Assembly: GCA_004195635.1 (NCBI GenBank)
Contig: PSPT01000008.1
Location: 127,481 to 162,722, forward strand
Length of the DNA stretch: 35,242 nt
Direction of reading: 5' to 3'
Origin: Methanobacteriota archaeon
GTDB lineage: Archaea; Thermoplasmatota; Poseidoniia; Poseidoniales; Poseidoniaceae
A program made the position numbers and the translations under genes. Under the pieces are notes generated by a model. It was not told the DNA's origin and made no database searches. It saw only the letters and a list, made by a program, of their open reading frames with translations. Shown piece after piece: positions 33,885 through 35,242 of the stretch (position 1 is its first letter; the number at the start of each line of letters is the position of its first letter).

Positions 33885-35096
33885 ATGGAGGAGAGTGAGT
33901 TACCCCCCATCCCAGACCTACCCGATTCTATTATTGAGGATAAAGATGGTTCTCTTGTTGAAGATGTACAAGTAGGTCAAATCCAGCGCTTTTCAATGCT
34001 TGATGACGATATCCAAGGACTTCGCACGCTTATCGCTGCCCTTTCTTTCGTCGCCATTTTGCTTACCGCCGCAGTAGTTGGAGTTACTTTGCGAAATTGG
34101 CTGCAGGATGAAATCGATGCAGTTGCAAGCGAACAACTAAAAACGAGGGCAGCGAAATATGACGCCTTAGTACAATTCGACCAAGTAGGCGATTTTACCG
34201 GAGATGGAGTTCTCGTCTGTATTGTTGACTCGGGAATTGATTTGACTCACCCTGATATTAACCATGTGACCCTGCGCGGTTGGAAGGATTTTATCGGCAA
34301 TAATCCGAACCCCTATGATGACCACGGACATGGAACTGCGATGGCAGGAATATTGGTAGCCGATGGTCAGTTAGTCGGAAAAGCAAGAGGAGTGGGATTG
34401 CTCGTCGCAAAAGCGCTCGGCGGAGAAGGTCAAGGAAGTGACGAAGGCGTGGCTAATGCTATAGATTGGTGTGTAAGTGAAGGTGCAGAAGTAATTTCTC
34501 TTTCCTTAGGAGGTGCTCCCGGAATCTTGCCTGCTCAATTCCAGGGAGATGGGGCTGCGGCTTCCGCAAGAGCTGCGGTTGACCAAGGAGTTTTTGTAAT
34601 CGCTGCTGCTGGAAATGATGGCCAAGACCAAAATGATGATGATGTTGATAGCCCAGGTAGCGAGGAGAATGTTATTTGTGTTGGCGGGGTCAATGATGTA
34701 GGATCACCTTGGGTTGGCTCAAGTAAAGGTGACAATAATGGTCGCTTATGGCCTGTGCTCCTGCCCCGAAATGACCCTGATAAAAAACCGGAGTTAGTGG
34801 CTCCAGCCGAAAGAGTACCAATAGTAATGATTGGAGGTGGCTGGGGTGTTGCAGATGGCACCAGTGCGGCAACTGTGTATGTTAGTGGTGCAATCGCCCT
34901 TCTATTGGAAGGACGGCCAGATTTGCAACGCAACGGGAGTGCTGGTGGTCAACAGGCAGTTGAAGATGTCAAATTATGGATTCAGCAAAGTGTGAAACCT
35001 CGTGATGGTCAAGATGGTCACGATGAAAAATATGGCTATGGTCTCCTACAAGTTGCCGAACTGATTGACAGGGCCGGCGCTCAGGTGCCGGAGTAA
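33885..35096 (+). CDS. Membrane-anchored subtilisin-like serine protease (S8)
   Basis: A 403-residue subtilase with an acidic N-terminus (residues 1-45), a single membrane helix (about 47-68), a short linker and one S8 catalytic domain. The triad is visible as D115 (VCIVDSGIDLTHPD), H149 (DDHGHGTAMAG) and S327 (ADGTSAAT); N244 (AAAGNDG) is the oxyanion-hole Asn. The N-terminus is not a cleaved signal, so the enzyme is probably a type II anchored protein with the catalytic domain outside. No propeptide-inhibitor domain is recognisable, and there is no C-terminal extension. It begins 109 bases after the desulfurase gene on the same strand. Confidence 0.92.
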   Translation: MEESELPPIPDLPDSIIEDKDGSLVEDVQVGQIQRFSMLDDDIQGLRTLIAALSFVAILLTAAVVGVTLRNWLQDEIDAVASEQLKTRAAKYDALVQFDQVGDFTGDGVLVCIVDSGIDLTHPDINHVTLRGWKDFIGNNPNPYDDHGHGTAMAGILVADGQLVGKARGVGLLVAKALGGEGQGSDEGVANAIDWCVSEGAEVISLSLGGAPGILPAQFQGDGAAASARAAVDQGVFVIAAAGNDGQDQNDDDVDSPGSEENVICVGGVNDVGSPWVGSSKGDNNGRLWPVLLPRNDPDKKPELVAPAERVPIVMIGGGWGVADGTSAATVYVSGAIALLLEGRPDLQRNGSAGGQQAVEDVKLWIQQSVKPRDGQDGHDEKYGYGLLQVAELIDRAGAQVPE

Positions 35097-35242
35097 ATGC
35101 CCGAGATTGATGAAAAAGGTATTATTTGAAAATTGACTTTGCGGTGCAGTGAGAACGGGGTGCTGAGAGCCTGAGTAGAGCGTAGCGTGTGTTGCGCCCC
35201 GCAGTGTTGCATTTAGACGGCTAAAAAACCCTATTTCAAGGC
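35097..35242. other. Right-edge non-coding stretch with a GC-rich foldable core
   Basis: A stem CGGGGTGC / GCGCCCCG can form across about 30 bases (roughly 35156-35202), in a segment that is more GC-rich than the surroundings. An A/T-rich element (TATTATTTG, near 35120) precedes it. It could be the start of an RNA gene that continues beyond the window; there is no match to an RNA family that I can name. Confidence 0.3.

Overview
The window looks like a chromosomal segment of a marine planktonic euryarchaeon, most likely Marine Group II (Candidatus Poseidoniales). This is inferred from gene content and not proven. Archaeal hallmarks are an archaeal SRP (7S) RNA, archaeal-type alanyl-tRNA synthetase, the EndA tRNA-splicing endonuclease with archease and RtcB, TATA-like boxes about 25 bases before RNA genes, and tRNA genes without encoded CCA. 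Bacterial-looking genes are mixed in: class 2 dihydroorotate dehydrogenase, a three-subunit PntAB transhydrogenase, RmuC and an M6 protease. The base composition is moderately AT-rich and genes are tightly packed on both strands. I see no IS element, prophage, integrase or CRISPR array.

Layout. 1-693: the 5' part of a type IA topoisomerase (minus). 921-3000: a small unknown gene, then pyrD and a CcmE-like haem chaperone. 3052-3356: SRP RNA (minus), followed by a SemiSWEET transporter. 3848-6375: a minus-strand operon of a winged-helix/TerB-like protein, an aberrant PfkB-family kinase and archease. It is divergent from the tRNA-splicing endonuclease gene at 6472. 7713-15350: a long minus-strand run of pntA, pntAb, pntB, a CxCH-containing membrane protein, a TatC fusion and a secreted M6 protease. 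15608-18834: malate dehydrogenase, RmuC and a Nudix hydrolase (plus). 18935-23407: alaS and rtcB, divergent. 23476-30440: a small coiled-coil gene, then a giant surface protein of about 2,200 residues. 30441-31099: a hairpin-rich non-coding stretch with tRNA-Ser(GGA) and tRNA-Thr(GGT). 31347-35096: a membrane/zinc-ribbon protein coupled to a SufS-like desulfurase, then a membrane-anchored subtilase.

How the genes fit together. EndA, archease and RtcB form a complete tRNA cutting and ligation set within 17 kb, with tRNA genes and alaS in the same window. Transhydrogenase and malate dehydrogenase are divergent neighbours linked through NAD(P)H. TatC, SRP RNA, two proteases of different families and a giant anchored protein point to heavy investment in export and extracellular protein use, which fits a particle- or protein-degrading marine heterotroph. 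The CcmE-like protein and the CxCH protein hint at an unusual cytochrome c maturation chemistry.

The items most worth a second look are the tandem inverted repeats fused to the 3' end of tRNA-Ser, the TatC fusion with a cysteine-motif domain, the CxxxY CcmE together with the CxCH protein, and the desulfurase coupled to a zinc-ribbon membrane protein.
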